Assembly: GCA_001465935.1 (NCBI GenBank)
Contig: LNKV01000046.1
Coordinates: 124,001 to 188,000 of the forward strand
Direction: 5' to 3'
Source of the DNA: Clarireedia homoeocarpa
Taxonomy: Eukaryota > Ascomycota > Leotiomycetes > Helotiales > Rutstroemiaceae
DNA: 64,000 nt
In this document: positions 24,450 to 35,797 of the stretch, piece after piece
How the letters are laid out: the number at the start of each line of letters is the position of its first letter
How positions within the stretch are numbered: position 1 is the first letter of the stretch
Position numbers and translations under genes: made by a program
Notes under the pieces: model-generated
Database searches by the model: none
What the model was told of the DNA's origin: nothing
Seen by the model: the letters and a program-made list of their open reading frames with translations, nothing else

Positions 24450-24514
24450 TACATATTACACATTGCACATTACACATTACACATTCCACATTCCACATTA
24501 CACATTACACATTA
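24450..24514. repeat. ACATTAC/ACATTCC repeat cluster
   Basis: About eight degenerate 7-9 bp units of ACACATTAC type lie in the region leading into the REG1 upstream pyrimidine tract. Confidence 0.8.
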
Positions 24515-24625
24515 CTCCTCCTCCTTCTACTTCTACTCCACATATCACGTCTTCTCTCCCTCTTATCCCGTCTGTCCTTTGTCTGCCCTCCCATTTTTCA
24601 TTCAATTCCTCTCTACCGAAACAAA

Positions 24626-24673
24626 CGACAACGAGACAACGAGAACAACGAGACAACGAGACAACGAAAAACA
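24626..24673. repeat. GACAACGA repeat cluster
   Basis: About five degenerate copies of an 8-9 bp GACAACGA unit, in the probable REG1 leader or promoter. Confidence 0.8.
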
Positions 24674-25192
24674 ACCCATATCCTCCGATTACTCTCTCCT
24701 CCTCCTGTACCCTCGACATTCTTCGTACATCACACGACAATAGAAAACCGAGCATTAAATTCAATTCACTTCATTCTCTCTTGCCGATATAATTCTTAAT
24801 TCCTTCGCCTCCTCCGTTGTCCGCATACAGTAAAATCACTTAAAGGGTTAGACGAGAAATCCGGTTGCATTTCAATTGTCCCCTCCCCTGCTCTTCCTTC
24901 CCTTCATGCGTCGATCCTACTTTCCTTCCAACCATACATTCCAATCTACAACCACTCTCGCCAACACGACACTACCGCCGCATTCGATCCCAAGGTTCTG
25001 ATGGTGGTGACGGCAACAGAAGTGAGATTGATGAGGTAGTAGGAACATTCTAAAGGAAAGGAAAACACCAAAGTCATCATCGACCAAGACGAGGCCGATT
25101 GATTTTTAGAGTAGAGGCCGCCCTTTGACCTCAAACCACATATTTCGCCACGAAACAGTCTGCACGCTTGACCGAAGGTCACTTTCGTAAAC

Positions 25193-26998
25193 ATGGCGGT
25201 GGTTCTCAATTCCGAGGAGAATGATTACTTTTCGTCGAGTCCTTTACGGCGATCTCATTCACAATCCTCGTTCGTCACACAGAACTCGTCATTTGCGAAA
25301 TCCCTCTCGAGACCGAGTACGGCCAAATATAAGCCGATGATCTCTCCCAGCAATTCTATCACCTCCACAGCACCATCATCTCCAAGGACCTTACACGCAG
25401 ATTCGTCCGCTCCCTCATACTCATCCACGCCAGCTAGCAGTTTATCGCTCGATGTGCGTTGCGATGGTGATGACGAGGAAGATCATATTTCATTTCCCAC
25501 GTACGACGATGTCGGATACTTTGACCAAATCGAAGACCTCGACCCTCCTCCTAGCCCCCACACGGGTGACTCGTATACTGTTTCGTCAACTTCGAATAGC
25601 ACCTCCACCAACATTTCTCGACCCGGCTCACCGGAAATCCACGAACATGCAGAAGACGACACGGCAGTACGAGCGCAACCTTCGAGGCATGTAGACTACT
25701 TGTCACACAACTGGAGGGAAGAGGATATTTGGTCATCGTGGAAACACATTGTATCACAGAGGGGTAACTACAGTAATAGCGCTCGACTAGAAAATGCCTC
25801 GTGGAGAACCTGGATGAAATCCAAGAATAAGCTAAGGACCGTTTCACCCGAAACCTTGAACTGGTATGTTCTACAATCCACACCGTTACACCGTAGAAAT
25901 ACGGGGAAGAACGCTCAATTAACATGATATAGGTTAAAGGACTGTGATGTAACTTGGCTATATGGCCCACTTCAGACGGGGCCAACTGCATCATTAGGTG
26001 TTCCAGGTATTTCTCCAGTAGGCAGTGGCAGGATCTCGAAGTCGAATTCATTCTTGCACAAGAAGCCAATTCTCAAGAAGCGTAGCATGTCGGAGATAAT
26101 GCTCCAACAATCGTTATCATCGTCGTCACTAGTGAAACAAGCTGCGGCGGCAGTTCAAGCACAACAATCTGGAGGAAATAAACGCCCTGGTATGGTTAGG
26201 GCTGCCTCGGATTATATCCCATATCAATTCGCGCCAGCTTTGAGTCGAGCGCAAACTAACTCTAGCATCCTGTCGTCGATGACCTCTTCGGGGATCGCCA
26301 CTCCTGGTATTGAAAAAAAACATATCAGCTTCAACGAACAGGTCGAGCAATGCATTGCTCTTGATGTTAAGGGGGACGATGACGATGACGAACCTGATTA
26401 CGCCATGCAGGATTATGACAGCGATTCTGACGATGGAGGTATCATGATGAAGAGGAGTAATTCCAAGAGGAAGCTCCCACCGATGGGTAAGAAGAAGACA
26501 ACTCCTCGTGCTAGCTTCAATGCGGAGAGCAAGACAATCGCAATGCTGCCTTCTACAACCCTGAAGTACCGGGAGGACACACCTGAACCCTACGACTCTG
26601 CCATGAAGCATAGTAATGGATATCTCAATGGCACCAAGTTATCACCATCACCTTCACAAGAGACATTAAGACCCTCGAAACCATCATCAAGAATGCTTCT
26701 CGGCGATGACGATGAAGATGATGACATTGACTGGCAGCCACCTAATTCTTTCATGAACAGAAAAGATAGCATTGCCGTGTCACAAGAAAGATTTCAAAAT
26801 CTCAGCCCCGCCGATATTTCTGATATGGATGGTGAGCAGCCATCTGGTATGAGAAGAACTCCATCTGGTATGTTCATGCCATACGAGGAAGACGAGGATG
26901 GAATCGTATCCGAGGGACTTTTCGGAAGAGTCGTTGATACAGTGAATACAGCAAAGGATATCGCACATGTCATTTGGAACGTCGGCTGGAGGAGATGA
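25193..26998 (+). CDS. REG1: Reg1-like regulatory subunit of protein phosphatase 1
   Basis: Reg1 targets the Glc7/PP1 phosphatase to Snf1 kinase and related substrates in glucose repression. There are two exons, 25193-25863 and 25933-26998 (donor GTATGT, acceptor ATATAG), giving 578 residues; the join recreates a Trp (ETLN-W-LKDCDVTW). The conserved Reg1 N-terminal domain spans about 166-244, with NWREEDIWSSWKHIV and ENASWRTWMKSKNKL. A PILKKRSMSE block at about 269-278 is family-typical. The PP1-docking RVxF-type motif is KKHISF (352-357), followed by NEQVEQC. The rest is Ser/Pro/acidic and probably disordered, with several short acidic runs. The C-terminus has GLFGRVVDTVNTAKDIAHVI, also seen in Reg1 homologs. 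Confidence 0.93.
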
Positions 26999-27910
26999 AC
27001 CATCTGGATATGTTCTTATCAACATTCATCAACAATGGCTTACGAAACACTTCGAGTCTTATGACATTCATTAATTGTTTGCATATAACATCGACACCAC
27101 ATACTACGACGACTATTGTACATAATACACCAACAAAGCACATACTCGATATTGCATTTACAGGAGGGCGGGGCAAAACCACAATGAAGAATTGTAGGTT
27201 CGGCGTTTAAAGGGGAAACGGATGGTTTTAATTTTCTTGTTTTTTTCCAAAATCTTACAATTTTGGCTCAGGGATTTCTTACTATGAATTGGAGGGGCGC
27301 CAAACTTGTATTCTGGCAGCGGGGAAGGCGGGTTTACATATAAATGGTACTGGAGCTTCTTGTCATAGGCGTGGGCGAGGAGGGGGCTTATTATGGGATC
27401 GAATTTGGGCAAATCACGATGGAATAAGGGAATCACAAAAATTGGGACAAATAGTGTACATGGCAAGGGAATAAGGGTGGGATAGGGTGGGATGAGTTGT
27501 TATGGTATGGGAAGGAGGATTACTTTTTGGGATTCTACTATCAATCGATGCGAGAACGCACGAACGAATGGACTGTACTTGGGAAAGTGCAAAATCTAGG
27601 GGACTGTGTTGGTTATAATACCCTACGACTTCCTACTTAGTAGTGACACCCATTTTGTGTCGGAGAAGGGGGATGGGGAAAAGTGAGCCATTGGAGTGAA
27701 TAAGGGGGGGAAGCAGATAGATTATCCCACAGCATGAACCAATAGGCAGCAAAACAATTTAAAAAGAAATTCAAATCAATGAAGATTATCTTTACATGAA
27801 AGAGCGTTTGAGTCGAGTCAACGAGTAGGTGAGTAGGTAATTCAATTAGATGATGAAGTGTCACCTATTCCTTTGTGATGCAGCCAGCGATTCATTCATG
27901 ATTCATTGCA

Positions 27911-27940
27911 TGGTTTGGTTTGGTTTGGTTTGGTTTGGTT
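27911..27940. repeat. (TGGTT)6 microsatellite
   Basis: Six perfect TGGTT units in the REG1 3' flank. Confidence 0.95.
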
Positions 27941-28283
27941 ACACAAAAAGAAAGCCATTTACGTATCGTAGTTGCTGTGTTCCTTGACACATAGATAGAC
28001 AGATGGCAATAAAATGCAAGGCAAAAAAAAAAAAAGCTTCTGGAGTATTTACCATTTGCTTTTGCATCACGTACTTTCTTTGTCTCTACTTTATTACTAT
28101 CAAGTCTACAGTTCCTACGAGCATGTAGTAGTAATTTTTACTGCAGTGTAGTGGGCGCATGCAGTCTTGACCCTAACGCGACTCTTACTCTCCCCCCCTC
28201 TCCCTCTCTCTTCCTAGTATGTACTTCTGATTTTCCCCTCCTCCCATGCCGCCCCTCCCTCTTTACTTGTCTTTTCTACCTTG

Positions 28284-28310
28284 TTCTTCTTCTTCTTCTT
28301 CTTCTTCTTC
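28284..28310. repeat. (TTC)9 microsatellite
   Basis: Nine perfect TTC units inside a longer homopyrimidine tract. Confidence 0.95.
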
Positions 28311-30946
28311 TCTTCCTCCTTTTTTGCTGTAGTACCCTCGTACCAGGCAGGTAAGGTTCCAAGTACAAGTACAGTACAAGGTACTACCCGATCCGGGTCC
28401 CTGGAGCAGTTTGTTTGACAATGCCGAGGCGTGGCGGAGGCGAGAACGCGGAGTCAGTTCGGGATGGCGATGGATAGATAGGTAAGGTAACCTTACTAGT
28501 AGTAGGGAGGCAGGGGGATATGTGTGTGTTTTTATTGCCCGATGACTGACTGTATGTTCTGTTTTGCGAATGGGGAAACTACGGGGGAGAAGTTCGTTTT
28601 TCTGTGAGTAATGAGGTCTGGGTTCAAGGTTCTCGTTTTTTTTTTCCCACCTCTTGTGATTTGTGAAATTGGAAGGGGAGTGAGTGAGGCTGTACATACA
28701 GTACAGCTTGGTGGAGTTTAGTTTTGTGCCTTGATTTCCTTTTTTGGTTGATCTTTCCTTGATCTTTTTATTCTTATTATATATTTTTATTTTTGACGTT
28801 TTACGTTTTAGGAAGGGATTGGAAGGAGGGGGTTACAGCGGTTGAGGGACTTTATTAGATTTGACGCTTTGGGATTTGATGCCTTTGAGTTTGGCGCTTT
28901 TAGATTTGACGCTTAATTTGACGCTTGGATTCGATGTTTTGCATTTTACCAATACTGTACAGCAGATGTAAATACAATCACAACAAGCCCCTCAGCTTAG
29001 AATCTGGGGAAACACCAACCACAATCCTATCCTGTCTCACTCAACCCCCCCCAAGGACCTGCCCCCTCAGCTTCCCCTTCGGGGTGCATACGTCTCTCCA
29101 TTCCTATTCGTGTAACGTGGCGGTCTCTCCTTTCTCCTTGCTTACCCCACAAAAGCACTCAACTTAATTCATACTCTTCCCTGCAAAAAAGCAAAAACGA
29201 GAAATCATGTCATGCGACACTTTACTTCATTCCTACTCCAACCATTTTTTGGTGTGGAGGGGGCCCTGTGGAATGTGGAATGTTGAGACATGGGGTTAGG
29301 AGGGCAAGGGGGGGGGGGAAATTGTGGGGGAGAAAAAGCCCCTGAAAATCATGAGTGGAAAGGTTGGATGCTTTTGGAAGGGAATTCGTCATATGTTTCA
29401 TTAACCGGTACTATCTGGGGTTTGGATGGCAGCATAGGATGGGTATTTGATGTGGGGAAGGGGGACGGGCAGATGAAAATGGATGGGGAGAGTGTACTCG
29501 TGGTACTGTATGTAGATCATGATGTGATGGGTGGGTGTATGATGCAATGCTCTGTCGTGTGTGTCTGTACAGGTACCTGGCTCTTGGTACCTGTGCCGTA
29601 CAAGGGAAGGTAGGAAAGGGGGGGAGATGGACGGGGGGTTGTTTTGTTTGCCGATCGGGGCATAGAGATCGGATGCAAGAAATGGGCGAGTTAGTGATTG
29701 AGTGTAACTAACTGTGGAGTGCTTTTTTAAAATAATGGATTGAGATTTTACTCTAATTTACCATGCTTGTATTGCGTTGTTGTTCCACTGTAATTGTAAT
29801 TGTAATATTTTACTTACTATACTTATACACACACTAAAAGATGTCTCGTTTGATGCCCCTATATAGCTAAATGTGCAGTAAACCTACACACAGTATATTT
29901 CCCGCGCAGAGCAATCTCGCGTATATGAAATGCACTACAGCTAAGGCTGTACACGCTGTTTTTATTCCTGAACAAAGTTTGGTTGACTTGAGAAGCTGTT
30001 TGTCTATCTAGTTAAGAATCCAAAGAATAGAATGACAGATTCTAGGTGGACGTTTCGAAGTTTGAATACTTTGTATCGGCTTCTAATCTGAATGAGGATA
30101 TATCTCAAGTTCTACCTGCAAGAATCATTTATCGGTTTGTTGTTTGTTGGGGATAAGCAAAGATAAGATAGAAAGAGTGTTCGTGGGTAGTAGTTGGTCC
30201 TCGCAGGTGGACGAATTTCGAGTCTGGAAGGGAAGGGGGCTAAGCGAGTTTTAGGGATGCAGATTGTGTATCCTTATCCTCTAATGGAAAGGAAGAAGGT
30301 ATAACAGCGAGATCTATGCTTTTCGTATCTATTTATTTGTGTAGGATGAGACGTTAGGTTGTGCTTCTCGTTTCATTACGAGTAAATCTGCTATCCCAAT
30401 CCAAAATTTTGCTATCCAACATATAAATTTGGTTTGGTCCATCCTCAAAACTCACATGCGCCTTTTCCCAACCCACGTGCCCTCAGAATCAACCCAAATC
30501 AGAGTGAGTGTCTAAGTTCAAATATACTCACTAGAAAAGTTAGAAACCTGAGGAAGACATAGCTTTCATACCAGAGTCTAGTTTCTGAAATTCGTATCAT
30601 ACACATACAAGATTTATCGGAGCATCCGCAACTCATTCATATAGCCATAGAGATCGTATCTGCAAAACACCACAACTCCAGATTCTGGCCCAATTCAGTG
30701 TCGTCAACGCCCTTCAATGCCATCAACCACCAAGTCAATGCAGCTTTCCTTTAGGATATGTCCCATTTCCAAAGCTTGATAGTTCAAGATACCCCGAACG
30801 CCATTGCCAGCCTGACTCTAGACATAGCTCATGAGCGCCAAACTGATGAGCGTATCCGTATTCTACTTTCCGGTCTCCGAGGAGCCCTAGATATCTCAAA
30901 CTCCATCATGCAACAAAAGTCACACATGGTCAATAAACGCCAACAA

Positions 30947-33900
30947 TTACCACCTGACAAGTTCATCCCCTCTCCCCTTCCTATCCTCATCACCATCCGC
31001 AAATTTCAAAACTCCATGCTTCCTCCTCTCTCCCAACCACCGATCAATCCAAACTTTCATCTTCTTCCTTCCCACCTCACTTCCCACATTTACCGTCGGA
31101 ACCACCTTTTCAATTCTCAACCCCATCACGAACAATGTCAACTCCCTAAAACTACTATGTTCACTATACGGCACGCCAAAACACTGCGCTTCCTTCGTGC
31201 TCCCTCTCTGCGGCACCAACTCACCCATATCGTATCTGCTTCTCCAATTTGCCGCATGTAAGATAGTATGCAAAGGAGGCGAATCCGTAAGCCTTGAAAC
31301 AGGGGGTTTGTAATTCCATCCACTTGGTCGAAACCCAACAATTCGTGTAAAATGTGGTTTATAGCTATTGAGATACTCCTGTAGTGTTTCTGCTCGTATC
31401 TCCATGATCATTTGCATGTGAATTTGAGCTTCTCGTGGATCAGACGTCATACGACTCATGAGTTCGGGATCTTCAAGTGCAGCGCAAATGCGCATTTTGC
31501 CTGGCGGGGCGTAAATTTTGCAGTCAAGTGCCCTGGCGATACCAAGACAGATGCGTTCCTTACCAATACTATAAGTGCCACAGACGACGAGTAACCGTCC
31601 TCGGCTTTTCTTTTTGTCTTTGTTTGTTTCGTCGTTGTCTTCGTTTTTCGACCCAGCAGCGATAAATTTTGTCATGCCAGAACCCGCGCGCTCCCGTTTG
31701 GCCGTTTCCCATGCGTCGCTCTCCTCTGCTTTCTCCTTTCGGAGACTGACACACATGTCCGCACAGGCTTTGATGACATCCTCTTGTGGCGGAAAAGCAT
31801 AGCGTGGATTGAGATATGTAGTATCAAGATAGCAAACGTCGATTTTCTGCTGTTTGGTTTTCCCCGTGATAGAATCGACAAGGTCCGGCATCAGGCGTGG
31901 ATGAGCGATATGCGCAGGACAAGCGCGGAAATCGCCACAGTGTAGAATGCGTTGAATCTTAGGATTCTGACCACGCCCCATAGCTCTTTCAAAAAGAAAG
32001 AGAGAACTTCCAGGACAGTGGTTGGCTGGAATCATGGTTACCGATGCACCTTGGGTATTTGGGACTTCAATTTTTTCGTCAAAGTCAATCGACACAACCC
32101 ATTTCGGATCCACTTTCAGCTGTTGCTTGACCAAATTGCCGGTTACTTTACTACAATAGATAGGACCATGTGCCCAAGTTGATGTTAAGCCAATGTAATG
32201 GTCGCTGTGGAAGTGGCTCAAAAAATATGCGTTGCAATCCTGAACTGCACCATATCTAAAAGCATCAACACATATGAAGAACCCAGGCATAATCTTATAA
32301 AATGGACAAGTCCTCTGATATGCCGGCTTTCCCCTCGACGACTTCTCAGCATCTGCGGCACTTGCCCAAGCTGCGTCTTCTGCGTGGCCTGACATTATTT
32401 TTGAGTAGGCGTTTCCACTACTGTTGCCAAGGTCAATCGGATTAGATTGTCCAGGTCTTGGGACTGCCGCTTTCCTTGCAAACCGATTTTTGGCATCTTG
32501 TGGCATCATCTTCACTTCTTTTGATTTGAGCTTGGCTTTGCTTGGGAGTGGTATAGGATTTCCATCCAAGCAGGAATTGACGTGCTTCGAGGCTTCGTCT
32601 GGGTTGACACCGTCCAGGTCACCATCGCAAATAGGGCAGTTAGAAACGCTTGCATTTTTCGAACTATCGTTGCTCGGTTCTTCGTCATCATCGAAACCGT
32701 TGAATGACTCTTCGTCATCCATGAACTCGCCTTCAGCTTCTAGACTAGCTTGTTTCTCCATCCACTTCCTTTCCATGAATTCTTCGCCATTGCCATCCTC
32801 ATCCAGAAATTCGCCCATGTTTTCAAAATCTGCCCATTCGTCTATACTAGTGCTCTCCTTCTTGAGGTTCGGGACCTTACGGACCTCAGCTGTCTCTTTG
32901 TCGAAGTATTTCGACCCCTCTGCTTTTCCCGGAGGATTATCAACAGATGAACCCGATGATTCCTCTGAACTTCTTTTTGTCTTCGACTGCAATGCTTCCC
33001 ATTTTGCTTGTGCTTTCGCGACTGGAACTCGTTTCCGAGGTTTCCAAGCAGGATCTTCAGGTGGTAGAACCGAACGAACGGTAGGTACCACGGGCTGATT
33101 TTCAGTGATATTCTCTTGCTTTATAGGCATTGTCTCCACAACCTCATTCATATTATTGAGCTGGTTATTAACCTGAACATCGAGCTCCGTCTTTTCTACT
33201 TCGACTGCCTTCATTTGGGCCATCGCATTTGTCATATCATCTTCAGAGTCGGAATCGTCTAGGAAAGGTCCTGTCTTCCGCCGCTTTTCAGACTTCAGGG
33301 CTACGTCTTTCGTCGAAGGGCTTCCCGGAGGAGCTGGTGTACATAGCTCTGTAGGCAATGATACTGTATGACTGCTGCCAGATTGATTCGGATCCTCGTC
33401 ATCGATCATCGCCTCGTGGTTTTCATCTTCAAGGTTGCCAGATAACTTGCGTTTTTTGATTGCCCCCCCATTTTCATTATAGCGCCCATCCACCAACGAG
33501 TCACTTATTCCATAAAGATCGTCTGCTTCCGGCAGATCAGGTGTAGGTCGGCGTGGTAACTGAGGAGATTGTCCGGCGCCATGAGAAATGAAAATCGAAT
33601 CGTCTTTGAATGGCGAATCCACTTTCTTGAAGAAAGTCAAAATACTTTTGTTCGGTTTCGCAGGAGTTCTTGTAGCCGCGACAGCTTTCTTGGGTGGTTG
33701 CTTGTTCGAGACAGTAGTATTCGTTTTCGAGAAGGACCGTGGGGTGGGAGGCTTGTTCGTATTTCGAGAAGGCATTGTCATTGAGGACTGTCGATGATTT
33801 GCGAAATCGTGCGGTGGCGTAGGAGGTCTTCCGGTCGAAGGTCTTAGAGGAGACTCCGTAGATCTAGTATTGTTTTCTCGTGGATTCCTAAACATCACAG

Positions 33901-34015
33901 TCGTGTGCCACGTCGTTTCAGGGATAAGAGTCTTCGTCAAGCCCCGCCGCCACTTCTCGTTGTCGTAGGCTGGTGAGTGCCGACCATGAGACAAATGAAA
34001 GAATCTAGTTCTCAA
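30947..34015 (-). CDS. PSO2: DNA interstrand cross-link repair nuclease Pso2/Snm1
   Basis: Pso2/Snm1 is a metallo-beta-lactamase/beta-CASP 5'-3' exonuclease that processes DNA interstrand cross-links. It is one exon of 1022 residues; M41 (33895) is a plausible shorter start. The N-terminal half is low-complexity and acidic, with a PIP-box-like NKSILTFFKK at 122-131. A UBZ4-type zinc finger follows: C460, C463, H478, C482. The catalytic fold starts near 570, with the motif H601-x-H603-x-D605-H606 in LSHFHSDHYIGL, then H666 (PANHCPGS) and D695 (HCGDFRA). The beta-CASP region continues to the C-terminus, with PYSEHSSFREL around H953. Yeast Pso2 is shorter (about 660), but long N-termini are common in filamentous fungi. 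The motifs are complete, so it should be active. Confidence 0.94.
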   Translation of the reverse strand: MRTRFFHLSHGRHSPAYDNEKWRRGLTKTLIPETTWHTTVMFRNPRENNTRSTESPLRPSTGRPPTPPHDFANHRQSSMTMPSRNTNKPPTPRSFSKTNTTVSNKQPPKKAVAATRTPAKPNKSILTFFKKVDSPFKDDSIFISHGAGQSPQLPRRPTPDLPEADDLYGISDSLVDGRYNENGGAIKKRKLSGNLEDENHEAMIDDEDPNQSGSSHTVSLPTELCTPAPPGSPSTKDVALKSEKRRKTGPFLDDSDSEDDMTNAMAQMKAVEVEKTELDVQVNNQLNNMNEVVETMPIKQENITENQPVVPTVRSVLPPEDPAWKPRKRVPVAKAQAKWEALQSKTKRSSEESSGSSVDNPPGKAEGSKYFDKETAEVRKVPNLKKESTSIDEWADFENMGEFLDEDGNGEEFMERKWMEKQASLEAEGEFMDDEESFNGFDDDEEPSNDSSKNASVSNCPICDGDLDGVNPDEASKHVNSCLDGNPIPLPSKAKLKSKEVKMMPQDAKNRFARKAAVPRPGQSNPIDLGNSSGNAYSKIMSGHAEDAAWASAADAEKSSRGKPAYQRTCPFYKIMPGFFICVDAFRYGAVQDCNAYFLSHFHSDHYIGLTSTWAHGPIYCSKVTGNLVKQQLKVDPKWVVSIDFDEKIEVPNTQGASVTMIPANHCPGSSLFLFERAMGRGQNPKIQRILHCGDFRACPAHIAHPRLMPDLVDSITGKTKQQKIDVCYLDTTYLNPRYAFPPQEDVIKACADMCVSLRKEKAEESDAWETAKRERAGSGMTKFIAAGSKNEDNDETNKDKKKSRGRLLVVCGTYSIGKERICLGIARALDCKIYAPPGKMRICAALEDPELMSRMTSDPREAQIHMQMIMEIRAETLQEYLNSYKPHFTRIVGFRPSGWNYKPPVSRLTDSPPLHTILHAANWRSRYDMGELVPQRGSTKEAQCFGVPYSEHSSFRELTLFVMGLRIEKVVPTVNVGSEVGRKKMKVWIDRWLGERRKHGVLKFADGDEDRKGRGDELVRW

Positions 34016-34683
34016 TTGGTTATAGTTCCAAGGACCGACTGAATATGATTATCCGCCCGTAAGTGTTATGTCTATTTGGGCGGTTGACGTTAGTTGGAAC
34101 CCTCCCCAAGCGTTTAGAAGGTTTGACGTCGTTATTGGTGGCGAGTATTTTGGCAAACGCGAAGATTAGGTACTTTGTCTAGGGATCCGCGTAATCATGT
34201 GACTGACTTTAGTTCTATTTATCGACTTCTGAGATTTAGACGTCAGATTAAATTTCCAGTCCAGTGACTACATCAAATTTAAAGCCGAAGCCGAAGCACT
34301 AATAAGAAAATCTACTAAGTAAATCTAATAGTGTTTCTAGGTTTATGTTCACTTGGAGTTGATGAGATTAGCAGTAAGTAGTCTTCTCCTCCCCAAATAA
34401 TACTCCGCACCGGTGACCTTCAGGCAAGAGGGACTATATGTAAGAATAACTCTTCCTCCGCTGCCGCAACCCGCGCCTCGAAACAAACCTCGTTCCCCTC
34501 GGCTGCGTCTATACGTTCTTGATTTCTCTGATAAGTATGGCAGGGTGCTCGATTCTCGTCCAATGTGTTTATGATACGTTTTTCATACCCCCACCTCTGC
34601 TGATGTCCATCTCACGCTTTCCACAGACACAAGCTAAGCATGTCGATCACAAATAGCATGCTACATATCTACAAGCGAATAAT
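34016..34683. promoter_or_regulatory. Upstream region of PSO2
   Basis: About 670 bases between the PSO2 start and the next relic. No gene seen. TGACGT-like motifs occur near 34085-34128 but their role is unknown. Confidence 0.45.
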
Positions 34684-35296
34684 TCACAATCTCAAGCTCA
34701 AGCACTGCATACATTCTCGAAAGTTGATCATGGTCACTTGAAGAGCCTGTGGCTTGCTGCTCAAGCACTTGGACGAGTTCTCGTTCAAAAGATTTAAAAT
34801 CCCAGCATTATAATCAACAGCAAGAAAAACTCGAGCCTTCTCTCTTCCAGAACCTTGCTGCTCTTCGAACATGGATTTTGCCATCAGGGCTTTGCTGGAT
34901 GTGTGTCGAGTGCGCTGATTAAGAGGATCAAAAGCATATTTCTTAAACAACCCGAGCAAGCTAGATTTGCCATCTAACTCTTGTCATTTTGTCTCATTGT
35001 TGAGACGATGCACTGCATCAAAAAGCTGTTTAGTCGCGGCAAGATACAGTCCAAGCTCTCAACTGTCTTGAAAGTTGTAGTTAAGAATTCAATGCGTCTT
35101 GCCACCGGCGAACTTGTCCATGAAGGATCGTCAACCAAAGCTTGAATCTCGATGCTTTATATTCACCAAACAAAGACCCGGAATCTGACAGCATCTTATG
35201 ATTGATTTCCCCCAAGTTGAGCTTCTGACTGTGAAAGCGGTCGGCATCGGGTAAACCGTTTATGGGTTCCGTCTTGGAGGCTGATGTAGTAGTCAT
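34684..35296 (-). pseudogene. Frameshifted relic of an unrecognised protein gene
   Basis: Three consecutive protein-like stretches on the minus strand lie in different frames with no splice signals between them. The first starts at 35296 (MTTTSASKTEPINGLPDADR) and is sensible up to about SLFGEYKA. Just after it the frame shifts by one base to a segment containing IQALVDDPSWTSSPVARRI and IVSTMRQNDK. A second shift near 34980 leads to ELDGKSSLLGLFKKYAFDPL and on to ITM-type sequence ending at 34684. Amino-acid composition is normal across all three, which chance frames would not show. I do not recognise the family. A 19-base intron would be needed to explain the first shift, which is too short. 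It is likely a recently dead gene; sequence error is the alternative. Confidence 0.55.
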
Positions 35297-35797
35297 CTTG
35301 GGAGTCTTGCAGGAATACGGAAAGACAGGTGTGGATTGATCTCAAGTGCGGAATTTTTGACTTTTCAGTGGCAACTAGTAGGATATAGCATGATAGATTT
35401 CGAAAATGTGTATACGAAGTAACAGTCAACTTAAAGCAACTCGCAATATCAGCATACTGGTATCTTAGAATTTTCAGCTCGAAGTGATACTGAATACCAA
35501 CGGACTATATACAGCGTTCATGCATTATTCACCTTGGAATGACGTAAAGAACTCTTAGAAATCTTGTTTAATCATCCTCAGGGAACATGACGGCCACTAA
35601 AAAGTGAAGTCTCTTCATTACACGAAGCTTCTGTACTTCCCATTCTTAGGGCCGCGAGCCTAACCCGGCTTGCTTTATGATGTTGTAGTGGCCCATATGC
35701 AAAAGTGCGTCTGCCACCTGGCCTGGCTCAACAGAGATCTCAACCCCCTCCCAGCATGAAAGCACTTTGTACACCTTTATCCTACCATCGAGATGCC

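Larger units (their letters stand above)
16177..25192. other. 9-kb gene-free region ahead of REG1
   Basis: I could not support any gene between the stop of TRM5 and the start of REG1. Short open frames on both strands (for example about 113 codons at 20448-20789, 111 at 21114-21449 and 102 at 23958-24266, all minus) have no recognisable domain, no good intron-joined extension and atypical composition. The first 5 kb has scattered microsatellites: CAGC near 17170, ATGAT near 17949-17970, AAGC near 18100 and CCGT near 18409. From about 21480 onward short tandem duplications become dense. The last 700 bases are pyrimidine-rich and probably form the REG1 promoter and leader. Long non-coding transcription cannot be excluded. 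Confidence 0.55.
26999..30946. other. Gene-free region between REG1 and PSO2
   Basis: About 3.9 kb with no supportable gene. The plus strand is G/T-rich downstream of REG1 and holds TGGTT x6 at 27911-27940, an A-run near 28022, TTC x9 at 28284-28310, G-runs near 29311-29320, and a series of TTTGACGCTT-like short repeats near 28858-28925. Much of it is probably REG1 3'UTR and PSO2 3'UTR. A plus-strand open frame at 30758-31261 overlaps the PSO2 coding region in antisense and is not supported. Confidence 0.5.

Noticed and set aside
30758..31261. Plus-strand frame overlapping the 3' end of PSO2
   Set aside because: Its second half is antisense to conserved PSO2 coding sequence; its first 60 residues look protein-like but have no support. 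Strand-specific RNA-seq would settle it.
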